Source: CAMBDR01 sp046597185
GTDB taxonomy: Bacteria; Pseudomonadota; Gammaproteobacteria; Burkholderiales; Burkholderiaceae_D
Direction of reading: 5' to 3'
NCBI GenBank assembly: GCA_046597185.1
Contig: JBKJLF010000209.1
Span: 1 to 9,811, forward strand
DNA: 9,811 nt
Below, one piece after another: positions 1-7,868 of this stretch. The notes beneath the pieces were generated by a model. It was given only the letters and a program-made list of their open reading frames with translations, did no database searches and had not been told where the DNA came from. A program made the translations under genes and the position numbers. The number at the start of each line of letters is the position of its first letter. Within the stretch, counting starts at the first letter, position 1.

Positions 1-1
1 C

Positions 2-1021
2 AAATGGCCAACCGAGTGGCAATTTTCCTTTGATCGTTATGATCAAACGATGCGCACCCTGCTCCAAGTGACGGAAGACGATGGCGTCAAAATGACGCGT
101 CATGTGACATTGAGCTATTGTTATGATAATATTCCAACGCGTTTCAAGCGCGTGGAGGAAGGCGGCGCGCGCGGCGCATCGGTCATGATCCATTGGCAAC
201 ATTTGCAAAAAAAGATCATGTCCGACTATCTGCAATTTTTCCACGAAAAAGGCCAGGCCAGCCGTGTTGGTGTCATGGAAAAATTTGAGTTTTTGTCCTA
301 TATTGAAGGTTTGGCCTTGGTACAATTGCAGTTGGAATGTATCAAGAGTGAAGAGGTGGCTTTATCTTCGGATGCCTTGGATGGGCAACCTTGCGACTTG
401 CGTATCTTTGTTGGTTTCAAAGATGTGTATCCGTTTTTGCATAATTTGCATTACCATGCCGACCTGGAAGAAGTCGGCACGCGGATGGTCGATTTATTGG
501 CGCAACGGTCGGCTGTATTGGCAGAAGACCATGTGGCGACCAAGGCCAGTGTCTGGCATTTACAAAACCAGGACAAACAAACCATTAAACTGAAAACCCA
601 GGAAACCCAATTTACGACAGCCTTGAAAATTGGTGGTTTGATTGCATATGGCTTTGGCAATGAAGGGATACAACAGCCTGCGTTGGGCGTGGTGGCGAGA
701 ATTTTCCGTCCTTCCAGTAAAACAGTATTTTTGGATATAGATCGTATTGGCTCCGATTCTGAGCCGGTGTTGGTGACCTCCGATCTGAATAGTTATGATG
801 AGTTTGACCAGCATGGAAAGCAAGTATTGTATGCAATTTTAACCACCGATGTGCAGGGAGAAGCGGCACTATTATTTCCGCCGCATAGTAGTTTTATTGA
901 AAAAGACGCTTTGGTGGTTAAACGGGTTAAAGGGCAGCAATTAATTCAGTTAGGGAAATTGCAGTTTGTCACCAAATCCTATTTAAGTTTTAAACTGAAC
1001 AGTGTGAAACAAACTTTTTAG
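2..1021 (+). CDS. Hypothetical protein, 5'-truncated by the window edge; C-terminus PilZ-like
   Basis: The reading frame is open from base 2 and ends with TAG at 1019-1021, giving at least 339 residues. The first in-frame ATG (50) lies in continuous coding sequence with no ribosome binding site, so the true start is probably left of the window. There is no signal peptide or membrane segment in the visible part, so it looks cytoplasmic. The first 200 residues are mixed helix and strand with many charged residues. The last 120 or so look beta-rich: a GGLIAYGFGNE stretch, then ALGVVARIF, then a terminal pattern of FPPHSSF, a basic strand, QLGKL and a SYLSFKL strand. From memory this order resembles the C-terminal barrel of PilZ-like, putative cyclic-di-GMP-binding proteins of betaproteobacteria. 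I do not see an intact RxxxR plus (D/N)xSxxG pair, so nucleotide binding is not supported. The coding call is firm; the family is a guess. Confidence 0.75.
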   Translation, partial: KWPTEWQFSFDRYDQTMRTLLQVTEDDGVKMTRHVTLSYCYDNIPTRFKRVEEGGARGASVMIHWQHLQKKIMSDYLQFFHEKGQASRVGVMEKFEFLSYIEGLALVQLQLECIKSEEVALSSDALDGQPCDLRIFVGFKDVYPFLHNLHYHADLEEVGTRMVDLLAQRSAVLAEDHVATKASVWHLQNQDKQTIKLKTQETQFTTALKIGGLIAYGFGNEGIQQPALGVVARIFRPSSKTVFLDIDRIGSDSEPVLVTSDLNSYDEFDQHGKQVLYAILTTDVQGEAALLFPPHSSFIEKDALVVKRVKGQQLIQLGKLQFVTKSYLSFKLNSVKQTF

Positions 1022-1139
1022 TGCTCGCTTGATGATGGGATTGCTGACTTGTTAAATGGTTAAATTGTTTGTGGAATTGTGACATCGCGCCGAAAGTTGG
1101 CTAAACCAGACTTGCTGATCCGACTAAATGAGGGGCCGT

Positions 1140-3005
1140 ATGTGCTTGATAAATGCTGATTTACCCACTCGCTTATTTACTCGCTTATTTACTCGCTTAT
1201 TTGCGTATTTTCCGGCGCGTTTGCTCACTTATTTGTCCGGAATATTTTTCCTGTGTTGGCTATCAGGGCAAGTAGAGGCGAGCGTCACATTGCAAGGTGT
1301 GGTGGTGCGCGAGCGCGAAAATGGCGTGCCGGTCGCAGGGGTGGTGGTGCGAGCGGACGGTGCCAATCCTGTTACGAGCGGCCCGGACGGGCGTTTTCGG
1401 CTGGTTTTCCCTCAGCGTGAATTGGGGCAAGAAGTCTCGATCAAAATCAATTACACGGGTTGGGTGGCAGTGAATCAAGTGTTACTGGAGCGCCATATGC
1501 TCGATGTGACTAACCCCCCTTTTCGTATCGTGTTGTGTAAGCCGGGTGAGTTTGATAAATGGGCCAATATTTTTTACCGCGCCACCATTGATCGTATCGT
1601 CTTGCAAGAATTTCAAAAGCGCGTCGCGGAGTTGGATCAGCGACCGCAATTAACCGAACCCGAGCGCGCGCTATTGTTGCAAGAAAAACTGCAATTAATG
1701 CAGCAAAAAAATCAAGCACAAACCCAAACCGAAGATTTGTTGCATCAATTGATTGAGCATCGGCCCAACAATGAACGCGGTAGTTTTTCCGATGCCAAAC
1801 GCCTGTTTTTGGCCGGTAAATTGGATCAGGCTTTGAAGCGTTTGAATGAAGACAAGCTGGAGCGCGAAAGCAAGTCGCTTCAGAATAAATCTGAACAAGC
1901 GGCGCAAGCGTGGTTGTTGCGGGCCAAGTTGCTTACCTTACGTTTTGACTTGATTGGTGCAGAACGCGCTTATGACAGAGCAGTGCAGGTGGCGAGTGCT
2001 TCTTTCGATACATGGTTTCAGTACGGCGTATTTCATCAATACCAAAACCATTATATTGAGGCTGACCGGGGTTATCAACGGACTTTACCGATCGCGCGTG
2101 AGGCGGGTAATTTGGTGAATGTCGCGGCAGTGCTGAATAATTTGGGCAATCTGTATCGCGATGAAAACCGCACGGCCCAAGCGCGTGATGCTTATGAAGA
2201 AGCGCTGACCATTTATCGGGCATTGGGTAAGATCAAACCGGATGTTTATCTGCCCTTTGTTGCAACGCTGTTAAATAATATCGGGATTTTGGATAGCACT
2301 GAAAACCATAAGGCCGAAGCCCATCGGGCCTATGATGAAGCGCTCTCGATTGACCGGGTGTTGGCGCAAAAAAAGCCTGAGCAGTATTTGGGCGTGGTGG
2401 CTTCGACTTTGAATAATCTGGGTATTTTGCATAGCGACGAAAGCCGCCGCAAAGAAGCGCGCCATGCTTATGACGAAGCCTTGACCATCAATCGTAAAAT
2501 GGCCTTGGTGCGTCCTGAAACCTATTTGCCGGCCGTTGCCGTTACCTTGAATAATCTGGGTAATTTGCACAGCGATGAAAACCAAAATCAGGATGCGCGC
2601 GGTGCCTACGATGAAGCGTTGGCGATTTATCGGAAATTGGCGCGCCAAAATCCCGATGTGTATTTACCCGATATCGCGACCACACTCAATAATTTGGGCA
2701 TTTTGTATCGCGAAAAGCAAGAAGTGAGTTTGGCCGAGGCGGCGTATGACGAAGCGTTGCGGATTCGGCGCAAATTGGCAGAACGTAATCCGAATGTGTA
2801 TTTGCCCACGGTGGCTGAAATTTTAAATAATGTTGGTTCCTTGCATAGCGCAGTCAATCGACCCAATGATGCGCGCCAGGCCTATGATGAAGCCTTGAGT
2901 ATCTACCGCCGTTTTGTTGAAGTGGCACCCGCAACTTATACGCCCGTGTTGCGGCGGGTGGAATATAATTTGTCTTTGTTGCCAAATAACGAAAAACCGG
3001 ACTGA
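1140..3005 (+). CDS. Exported protein: carboxypeptidase-regulatory-like domain plus TPR array
   Basis: A 621-residue protein if started at ATG 1140, which has AGGGG at 1131-1135 just upstream. An in-frame ATG at 1128 adds four residues but lacks a ribosome binding site. The N-terminus is basic with three tandem TRLF units (10-21), then a hydrophobic core and a V-E-A site, giving predicted signal peptidase cleavage after residue 47. Residues 49-122 form a beta domain (TLQGVVV, then SGPDGRFRL) of the CarboxypepD_reg-like type. A Gln-rich, likely coiled-coil linker covers about 154-206. Weaker TPR helix pairs lie at 213-324. Six 46-residue repeats follow from 328 to 603, each with a VA..LNN(L/I/V)G helix and a YDEAL.I.R helix, the kinesin-light-chain or TPR_12 pattern. 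TPR arrays bind proteins, so a periplasmic or envelope scaffold is the most likely role. The partner is unknown. It lies 106 bp after the preceding gene and 78 bp before dnaE2, which has its own control, so a functional link to dnaE2 is not implied. Confidence 0.88.
   Translation: MCLINADLPTRLFTRLFTRLFAYFPARLLTYLSGIFFLCWLSGQVEASVTLQGVVVRERENGVPVAGVVVRADGANPVTSGPDGRFRLVFPQRELGQEVSIKINYTGWVAVNQVLLERHMLDVTNPPFRIVLCKPGEFDKWANIFYRATIDRIVLQEFQKRVAELDQRPQLTEPERALLLQEKLQLMQQKNQAQTQTEDLLHQLIEHRPNNERGSFSDAKRLFLAGKLDQALKRLNEDKLERESKSLQNKSEQAAQAWLLRAKLLTLRFDLIGAERAYDRAVQVASASFDTWFQYGVFHQYQNHYIEADRGYQRTLPIAREAGNLVNVAAVLNNLGNLYRDENRTAQARDAYEEALTIYRALGKIKPDVYLPFVATLLNNIGILDSTENHKAEAHRAYDEALSIDRVLAQKKPEQYLGVVASTLNNLGILHSDESRRKEARHAYDEALTINRKMALVRPETYLPAVAVTLNNLGNLHSDENQNQDARGAYDEALAIYRKLARQNPDVYLPDIATTLNNLGILYREKQEVSLAEAAYDEALRIRRKLAERNPNVYLPTVAEILNNVGSLHSAVNRPNDARQAYDEALSIYRRFVEVAPATYTPVLRRVEYNLSLLPNNEKPD
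1167..1202 (+). repeat. Three perfect tandem copies of a 12-bp unit in the signal-peptide region
   Basis: ACTCGCTTATTT occurs three times head to tail (1167-1178, 1179-1190, 1191-1202) and encodes TRLF x3 in the positively charged n-region of the TPR protein's signal peptide. A decayed copy, GCTCACTTATTT, follows at about 1222. The unit is a multiple of three, so changes in copy number would lengthen or shorten the n-region without shifting the frame. Confidence 0.9.
2121..2948 (+). repeat. Six diverged 138-bp tandem repeats encoding TPR units
   Basis: Units start at 2121, 2259, 2397, 2535, 2673 and 2811, exactly 138 bp (46 codons) apart, with no insertion or deletion between them. Each encodes a VA..LNN(L/I/V)G helix, a YDEAL-type helix and a PxxYLP-type linker; in the last unit the linker is PATYTP. 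The nucleotide copies have diverged at many wobble positions, so this is an old protein-level repeat rather than a recent amplification. Confidence 0.9.
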
Positions 3006-3042
3006 TCCTGCATTAAATCTGGGCGAAGGCGTTAAAACAAGC

Positions 3043-3048
3043 TAAAAT
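3043..3048 (+). promoter_or_regulatory. Candidate -10 box of the dnaE2 promoter
   Basis: TAAAAT lies two bases upstream of the LexA box and 35 bp before the dnaE2 start, so LexA bound next to it would block initiation. No good -35 hexamer is visible 16-18 bp further upstream, which makes this a tentative call. Confidence 0.35.
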
Positions 3049-3049
3049 A

Positions 3050-3065
3050 CTGTTTTTGCAAACAG
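3050..3065 (+). promoter_or_regulatory. LexA (SOS) box upstream of dnaE2
   Basis: The 16-mer CTGTTTTTGCAAACAG matches CTGT-N8-ACAG exactly, the LexA operator consensus of beta- and gammaproteobacteria. The palindrome extends by one base on each side (A...T). It ends 18 bp before the dnaE2 ATG and sits directly after the candidate -10 box. dnaE2 is a known SOS gene in many proteobacteria, so LexA repression with induction by DNA damage is the natural reading. Confidence 0.9.
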
Positions 3066-3083
3066 TTATTCGGCTTATTTTTA

Positions 3084-6000
3084 ATGAATCCGTCCGCCCC
3101 CTCATCCACGCCTTTACCTAAGTCGGACACGATTGCTGTGTCGGCATCGGCGCAGTTACCTCAATACGCCGAATTATTCTGTATATCGAACTTTAGTTTT
3201 TTGCAAGGTGCCTCGCATGCTGAGGAATTGGTGCAGCGGGCGCAAGAACTGGCCTATACTGCCCTGGCAATTTGTGACGAGTGTTCGTTGGCAGGTGTGG
3301 TGCGTGCCCATGCGGCGGCGAAAAAACATGGTTTGCCCTTAATCATCGGCAGTCATTTCCATTTGCAAGCGACCCAAAGTGTGCCGGCCTTATCATTATT
3401 GGCTTTGGCGCAAAATCGCAATGGTTATGGTAATTTATGTGAAATCATTACCCTGGCACGCACCCGCATCAGCAAGGGTAGTTATTTATTGAGTGCGGAT
3501 GATTTTTATCCTGCAGCAGCTCCCCACTTACGTGCTTTGCCGGATTGCCTGTTGATCTTGCTGCCAACTTATCCTGCCCAAAGCGCCGTGCTCGATGCCC
3601 AGGCGGCGTGGGTCGCCGCTACTTTTGGTGGGCGTGCCTCTATCGGTTTGAGTTGTTTGCATCGGCCGTTGGAGGATGTGCATCGCGCACAGGTGGAAGA
3701 AGCGGCATGGGTTCATCTGTTACCCGTGGTGGCGCTGGGGCAAGTGAGCATGCATGTGCGTTCACGCAAGCCATTGCAAGATATGCTCACGGCGATTCGT
3801 TTGGGTAAGCCGATGGCGGAATGTGGTTATGAATTGGCCGCCAATGCCGAACAGCATTTGCGCTCGCGCTTACGCTTGGCCAATCTTTTTCCGCCAGCGG
3901 CTTTGGCTGAAACCGTACGCATTGCGCGCGCCTGCAGTTTTTCACTGGATCAATTACGTTATGAATACCCGAATGAATTGGTGCCGGATGGTTATACACC
4001 GGGTCGGTATTTGCGCCAGGAAACCTATATCGGCGCGCATCGGCGTTTTCCCGGCGGCATACCTGCCCCAGTGCAAAGCCAACTCGAACACGAATTAAGC
4101 TTGATTGCCGATTTGCAGTATGAACCGTATTTTCTGACGGTGTATGATATCGTGCGTTTTGCCAGGGGGCAACATATCCTGTGCCAGGGGCGTGGGTCGG
4201 CTGCCAATTCGGCAGTTTGTTATTGTCTTGGTATGACTGAGGTCGATCCGGCGCGCGGTAATTTATTGTTTGAACGGTTTATTTCCAAAGAGCGGGCTGA
4301 AGCACCGGATATTGATGTCGATTTTGAGCATCAACGGCGCGAAGAAGTAATTCAATACATTTACCGCAAATATGGACGTCAGCGTGCGGCCTTGGCGGCG
4401 GCCGTCACCACCTATCGCCCGCGTAGCGCATTGCGTGAGAGTGGCAAAGCGCTCGGGGTGGATCCGTTGATTATCGATAAATTGGCCAAAGCGCACCATT
4501 GGTTTGACCGGGGCGAGCAATTATTACAGCGCTTTGCCGAAGCAGGCTTGGACCCGGCTTCTGAACTGGCGCAACAATGGGCCGCTTTGGCGGTACAATT
4601 ACTGGCTTTCCCGCGTCATTTGTCGCAACATACGGGTGGCTTTGTGATTGCTGCCGATAAATTATCGCGTTTGGTGCCAATCGAAAATGCCAGCATGCCT
4701 GAGCGCAGCGTCATCGAATGGGATAAAGATGATCTGGAAGAGCTGGGTTTGTTGAAAATCGATATTTTGGCCTTGGGCATGTTATCGGCCTTGCGTCGCA
4801 CGCTCGACCTGGTGAGCCAGCAACGAGGTGAGTTATTTGAATTGCATGATATTCCTGCCGAAGATAGCGCAACCTACGATATGCTATGCCGGGCGGATAC
4901 CGTGGGCGTGTTCCAAATTGAGTCGCGCGCCCAAATGGCGATGTTGCCGCGCCTGCGGCCACGTCAATTTTATGATTTGGTGATTGAAGTGTCTTTGGTG
5001 CGGCCGGGGCCGATTCAAGGTGGCATGGTGCATCCGTATTTGCGGCGGCGTCAAGGTTTGGAGCCAGTGAGCTTTCCCAGCGTGCAAATGGAACAAGCGT
5101 TGGCACGTACCTTGGGCGTGCCCATTTTTCAGGAGCAAGTGATGCAGGTGGCGATGTTGGCTGCGGGTTTTAGTGCGGGCGAGGCAGATCAATTGCGCCG
5201 TTCCATGGCAGCATGGAAGCGCAAGGGGGGCTTAAATCAATACCATGAGCGGATTGTCTCGGGTATGCTAGAGCGCGGCTATGATTTGGCATTTGCCGAA
5301 GCGATTTGCAGCCAAATTCAAGGTTTTGGTGAATATGGGTTCCCTGAATCGCATGCGGCCAGCTTTGCACTGCTGGTATATGCCAGTGCCTGGTTAAAAT
5401 GCCACCACCCCGGGCCATTTTTATGTGCCTTACTCAATAGCCAGCCGATGGGGTTTTACTCACCGTCACAACTGGTGCAAGATGCCAAGCGCCATGGGGT
5501 TCAGGTTTTACCGGTGAACATACTCATTAGCGGCTGGGAGAGTCATCTGGAAATGCGTCATCTGGAAAACGATTTCCACAGCGGGCAGGCAAACACGGGC
5601 CAGCAATATACTGGCCCGGCAGTGCGCTTGGGTTTATCGCGCCTCTCCGGGATGCGGCGTGACGTTGCGCTCAGAATTGAAGAGGCGCGTGCGATTCGAG
5701 CCTTTACCGATCTGGATGATTTATCGCGTCGCGCGGATTTGGATCGACATGATTTGCAAGTTTTGGCCGCTGGCAACGCTTTGCATGCCTTGCTGGGCCA
5801 TCGCCGACAAGCGTTATGGCAATCGGTGGTGGCGGTGGTGGATAAGGATTTATTGCGCACCAGCCATGTTGACGAACCCGCTTTGTCCTTGCCAGCAGCC
5901 AGTGAGGGGGCCGAATTGGTGGCGGATTACCGTGCGCTGGGTTTAACCCTGGGGCGACATCCGCTGGCATTATTGCGCCCCCGCTTATTGGCGCAACGCT

Positions 6001-6320
6001 TGATGCCAGCGGATTTGTTAGCCACTTACCAGGATGGCCAGTTGGCGCGGGCTTGTGGCATGGTGGTGGGGCGGCAGCGTCCGGGTAGCGCCAATGGCGT
6101 ATTATTTATGACATTGGAAGATGAAACAGGCAATGTAAATGTCATTATTTGGCCCGATTTGCTCGAACGCCAGCGTAAAGAAATCTTGCAATCTGGTTTG
6201 TTAGCGGTGTATGGGGTATGGCAAAAACAGGGCCAAGTACAGCATTTAATTGCAAAACGGGTGCTTGATTTGACGGCTTGGCTGGGGCAATTACAAAACC
6301 CGAGTCGGGATTTTCATTAG
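3084..6320 (+). CDS. dnaE2: Error-prone DNA polymerase DnaE2 (ImuC)
   Basis: A 1078-residue C-family DNA polymerase, full length for DnaE2, which copies damaged template during SOS mutagenesis and normally works with ImuA and the clamp-binding protein ImuB. An N-terminal PHP-like domain begins at residue 28 (YAELFCISNFSF). The palm carries GRGSAANS (369-376), PDIDVDF with aspartates 409, 411 and 413, and the third catalytic aspartate D560 in KIDILALGML. HTGGFVI and RPGPIQGGMVHP (from 640) are further family blocks. A C-terminal OB domain starts near 990, and the protein ends in SRDFH as DnaE2 proteins typically do. The His usual in the YAELHC motif is Phe32 here. ATG 3084 is the only ATG ahead of the conserved start; its ribosome binding site is weak. 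A LexA box at 3050-3065 controls it. No imuA or imuB is adjacent: the upstream neighbour is a TPR protein and the downstream one is unrelated. DnaE1 is excluded by the N-terminal motif, the length and the C-terminus. Confidence 0.96.
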   Translation: MNPSAPSSTPLPKSDTIAVSASAQLPQYAELFCISNFSFLQGASHAEELVQRAQELAYTALAICDECSLAGVVRAHAAAKKHGLPLIIGSHFHLQATQSVPALSLLALAQNRNGYGNLCEIITLARTRISKGSYLLSADDFYPAAAPHLRALPDCLLILLPTYPAQSAVLDAQAAWVAATFGGRASIGLSCLHRPLEDVHRAQVEEAAWVHLLPVVALGQVSMHVRSRKPLQDMLTAIRLGKPMAECGYELAANAEQHLRSRLRLANLFPPAALAETVRIARACSFSLDQLRYEYPNELVPDGYTPGRYLRQETYIGAHRRFPGGIPAPVQSQLEHELSLIADLQYEPYFLTVYDIVRFARGQHILCQGRGSAANSAVCYCLGMTEVDPARGNLLFERFISKERAEAPDIDVDFEHQRREEVIQYIYRKYGRQRAALAAAVTTYRPRSALRESGKALGVDPLIIDKLAKAHHWFDRGEQLLQRFAEAGLDPASELAQQWAALAVQLLAFPRHLSQHTGGFVIAADKLSRLVPIENASMPERSVIEWDKDDLEELGLLKIDILALGMLSALRRTLDLVSQQRGELFELHDIPAEDSATYDMLCRADTVGVFQIESRAQMAMLPRLRPRQFYDLVIEVSLVRPGPIQGGMVHPYLRRRQGLEPVSFPSVQMEQALARTLGVPIFQEQVMQVAMLAAGFSAGEADQLRRSMAAWKRKGGLNQYHERIVSGMLERGYDLAFAEAICSQIQGFGEYGFPESHAASFALLVYASAWLKCHHPGPFLCALLNSQPMGFYSPSQLVQDAKRHGVQVLPVNILISGWESHLEMRHLENDFHSGQANTGQQYTGPAVRLGLSRLSGMRRDVALRIEEARAIRAFTDLDDLSRRADLDRHDLQVLAAGNALHALLGHRRQALWQSVVAVVDKDLLRTSHVDEPALSLPAASEGAELVADYRALGLTLGRHPLALLRPRLLAQRLMPADLLATYQDGQLARACGMVVGRQRPGSANGVLFMTLEDETGNVNVIIWPDLLERQRKEILQSGLLAVYGVWQKQGQVQHLIAKRVLDLTAWLGQLQNPSRDFH

Positions 6321-6446
6321 CCAAGGGTATGTTGGTTGGGTTGAAGGCGGTATCTTTTTTAAAAATTACGTGCTTTGGCACTGCAGTAAAGCCCCAATCC
6401 TGCCGTTATTGCACCCATAGCGAATTCAGGTGTCCAGGTGAGTTAG

Positions 6447-7046
6447 ATGGTTATTCAACAAGATCGAAGTCAAAAGTTGGCGCAAAGGCTGGATTTGAGC
6501 GCCATCTTGAATCAAGTACGTGAGGATGACCGGGTGATGCTGGACGATCATCTGTTGCTGGCGGCACTCGATGGTAGCCGTCCATTAAGCAGCCAGGAGC
6601 GTGAACTTTTACAAAAGTCGCCCCAAACCTTACTGCGTTTTCGGCAATTGGCGCTGCAAGCGCGGGCGCGTAAAAATTCGGGGGCAGCAAACGATGCGCA
6701 GTGGCAAAGCAGTATGGGGAGTTTGGCGGGTGTTCATCCGGTTGGGGATGAGGCGGGCAGTCGCTTGCAGTCGGATGACCAATACTGGTGTTTACGGTTC
6801 GTGCCGGATGAAATTGGCTGGCAGTTGACTTTGGTGCTCAATGAACAGGCACCCTTTGCCCTGCAAATCAAGCAGTCCGGCTGTGCTTTGCGGGTGTTGG
6901 ATGGTAAGGGCGCTATTTTGCTGGAGGGGCAGCTTGATATCGGGGGCGAATGTGAAGCGCGCTGGCCGTTTATGATCGAACCCGCGCTGCATTTGCAACA
7001 GGCCGGGGCCAGGTTTCGGATTGAATTGGTCAATTCACAGGAGTAG
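6447..7046 (+). CDS. Hypothetical protein, helical N-terminus plus beta-rich C-terminus
   Basis: A 199-residue protein that I do not recognise. ATG 6447 is well placed, with AGGTGA at 6436-6441 five bases upstream. Residues 1-75 are predicted helical and charged, including DDHLLLAALDGSRPLSSQERELL and a following P..LLRFRQLA helix. This loosely recalls the N-terminal helical module of anti-sigma or FecR-type regulators. Residues 76-112 form a Gly/Ser/Ala-rich linker. Residues 113-197 look like a compact beta domain (YWCLRFVP, WQLTLVLN, FALQIKQSG, GAILLEGQL, ARFRIEL). There is no signal peptide or membrane span, so it is probably cytoplasmic. It lies 126 bp after dnaE2 on the same strand, too far to assume one operon. 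It converges with the DUF2145 gene. An anti-sigma or adaptor role would be inference only. Confidence 0.8.
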   Translation: MVIQQDRSQKLAQRLDLSAILNQVREDDRVMLDDHLLLAALDGSRPLSSQERELLQKSPQTLLRFRQLALQARARKNSGAANDAQWQSSMGSLAGVHPVGDEAGSRLQSDDQYWCLRFVPDEIGWQLTLVLNEQAPFALQIKQSGCALRVLDGKGAILLEGQLDIGGECEARWPFMIEPALHLQQAGARFRIELVNSQE

Positions 7047-7062
7047 AAATCCTGCCTGTGAA
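7034..7062. terminator. Inverted repeat between convergent genes, possible bidirectional terminator
   Basis: TTCACAGG (7034-7041) and CCTGTGAA (7055-7062) are perfectly complementary around a 13-nt loop. The left arm overlaps the last codons of the 199-residue gene. The hairpin lies in the 28-bp gap where plus- and minus-strand transcripts meet. Neither side has a real T tract, so if it terminates it does so weakly. Confidence 0.45.
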
Positions 7063-7074
7063 ATGCGGCCCTGT

Positions 7075-7866
7075 TTAACGAATCGGTTTGGCACGAAGTA
7101 CCATTTCACGGCTATCTGGCTCGCGTTGCTTGATAAAACGCAGCACCGATTCCACGGTTACGGTATCAATTTGTCCTGCCATACGGCGCGCAAAAGGATG
7201 GTCGTCAAATGCCACATTGGCGCGGAACATGCGTGCACCCAGGCGGGTGGCGGCGGGAAGATAAATCGTATTGGTTTGGTAGCCATTGGCTTTGAGCCAG
7301 GCTTGTGCCGCTTTACGGCCGCTTTCATTGTTATGCATCGCTGCATAGGTTTCCAATACCCATTGATTTGAGTTTTGATACAGCGTGGAGTAGGGAAAGG
7401 CCAGCATATTGTACTTGGCAAAATGGAGCGTAGCAGCGTTGGGTGAGCCGAGCAGGGCCGCCGCGCGGGTTTGCGTTTCGGCGGAGGGAATCATGATTTT
7501 AGTTTCGAAGGCAAACATGTTATCGAGAAAAAAATTGCCCAGGCCTTCGTTATACAGCGCTGAATCGGCTGTCGCGCAGTTGTTGAGCTCATGCACTACC
7601 AACCAGCGTCCTTGCGGGTGATCGCGCCAAACCCAGGCCATATGTGAATAGCGCAAGCCGTATTTTGATAAATCCTGGCCCACGCGGGCAATCAGGGCGA
7701 CCTGCGCGCCCGAGGCATCCAGCGCTTGCCGGGTTTGGTATGCCAGATCCATAGCCTGGGCGATGGTGGTGGGGGTCAGTTCTTTGGCTTCACAGGTTTG
7801 TCCGGCCCAAGCCGGGGTGAATGTTTGCCAGAACAGGGTTGCAAGCAATAACCAGCGCGGGGACAT
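7075..7866 (-). CDS. Exported DUF2145 family protein
   Basis: A 263-residue protein. The first 21 residues are a classical Sec signal peptide (MSPRWLLLATLFWQTF...PAWA), with cleavage after Ala21, so the mature protein is periplasmic or surface-exposed. The conserved blocks are those I associate with DUF2145: DLSKYGLRYSHMAWVW (66-80), GRWLVVHELNNC (86-97) and YNEGLGNFFLDN (105-116). The arrangement of S74-H75 before a strand, then H92 and C97, hints at a permuted papain or NlpC-like fold, but that is inference and no catalytic pair is proven. Its ATG lies 2 nt after the stop of the upstream small-protein gene, and its ribosome binding site (GGGA) falls inside that gene, so translation is probably coupled. 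The function of DUF2145 is not established. Confidence 0.9.
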   Translation of the reverse strand: MSPRWLLLATLFWQTFTPAWAGQTCEAKELTPTTIAQAMDLAYQTRQALDASGAQVALIARVGQDLSKYGLRYSHMAWVWRDHPQGRWLVVHELNNCATADSALYNEGLGNFFLDNMFAFETKIMIPSAETQTRAAALLGSPNAATLHFAKYNMLAFPYSTLYQNSNQWVLETYAAMHNNESGRKAAQAWLKANGYQTNTIYLPAATRLGARMFRANVAFDDHPFARRMAGQIDTVTVESVLRFIKQREPDSREMVLRAKPIR

Positions 7867-7868
7867 GA

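Noticed and set aside
1022..1139. Promoter for the TPR gene (for example TTGTGA near 1076 with GCTAAA 17 bp on)
   Set aside because: The hexamers match consensus poorly and several equally poor pairs exist nearby, so none can be chosen.
2271..2648. 125-residue minus-strand reading frame opposite the TPR array
   Set aside because: It stays open only because the 138-bp coding repeat has the same codon phase throughout. It has no ribosome binding site and a repetitive, non-protein-like translation.
4711..5106. 131-residue minus-strand reading frame inside dnaE2
   Set aside because: It lies wholly within the conserved polymerase palm, has biased low-quality composition and no start signals; it is a shadow frame.
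6295..6314. Short palindrome at the dnaE2 stop (CCCGA-G-TCGGG flanked by A and T runs) as an intrinsic terminator
   Set aside because: With a realistic loop only four base pairs remain, and it lies entirely inside the last codons. The following T run is four bases, too weak to call.
6321..6446. Inverted repeat GCTTT...AAAGC around ACTGCAGT as an operator in the gap after dnaE2
   Set aside because: The arms are only five bases, the spacing does not fit a LexA box, and no promoter elements flank it.
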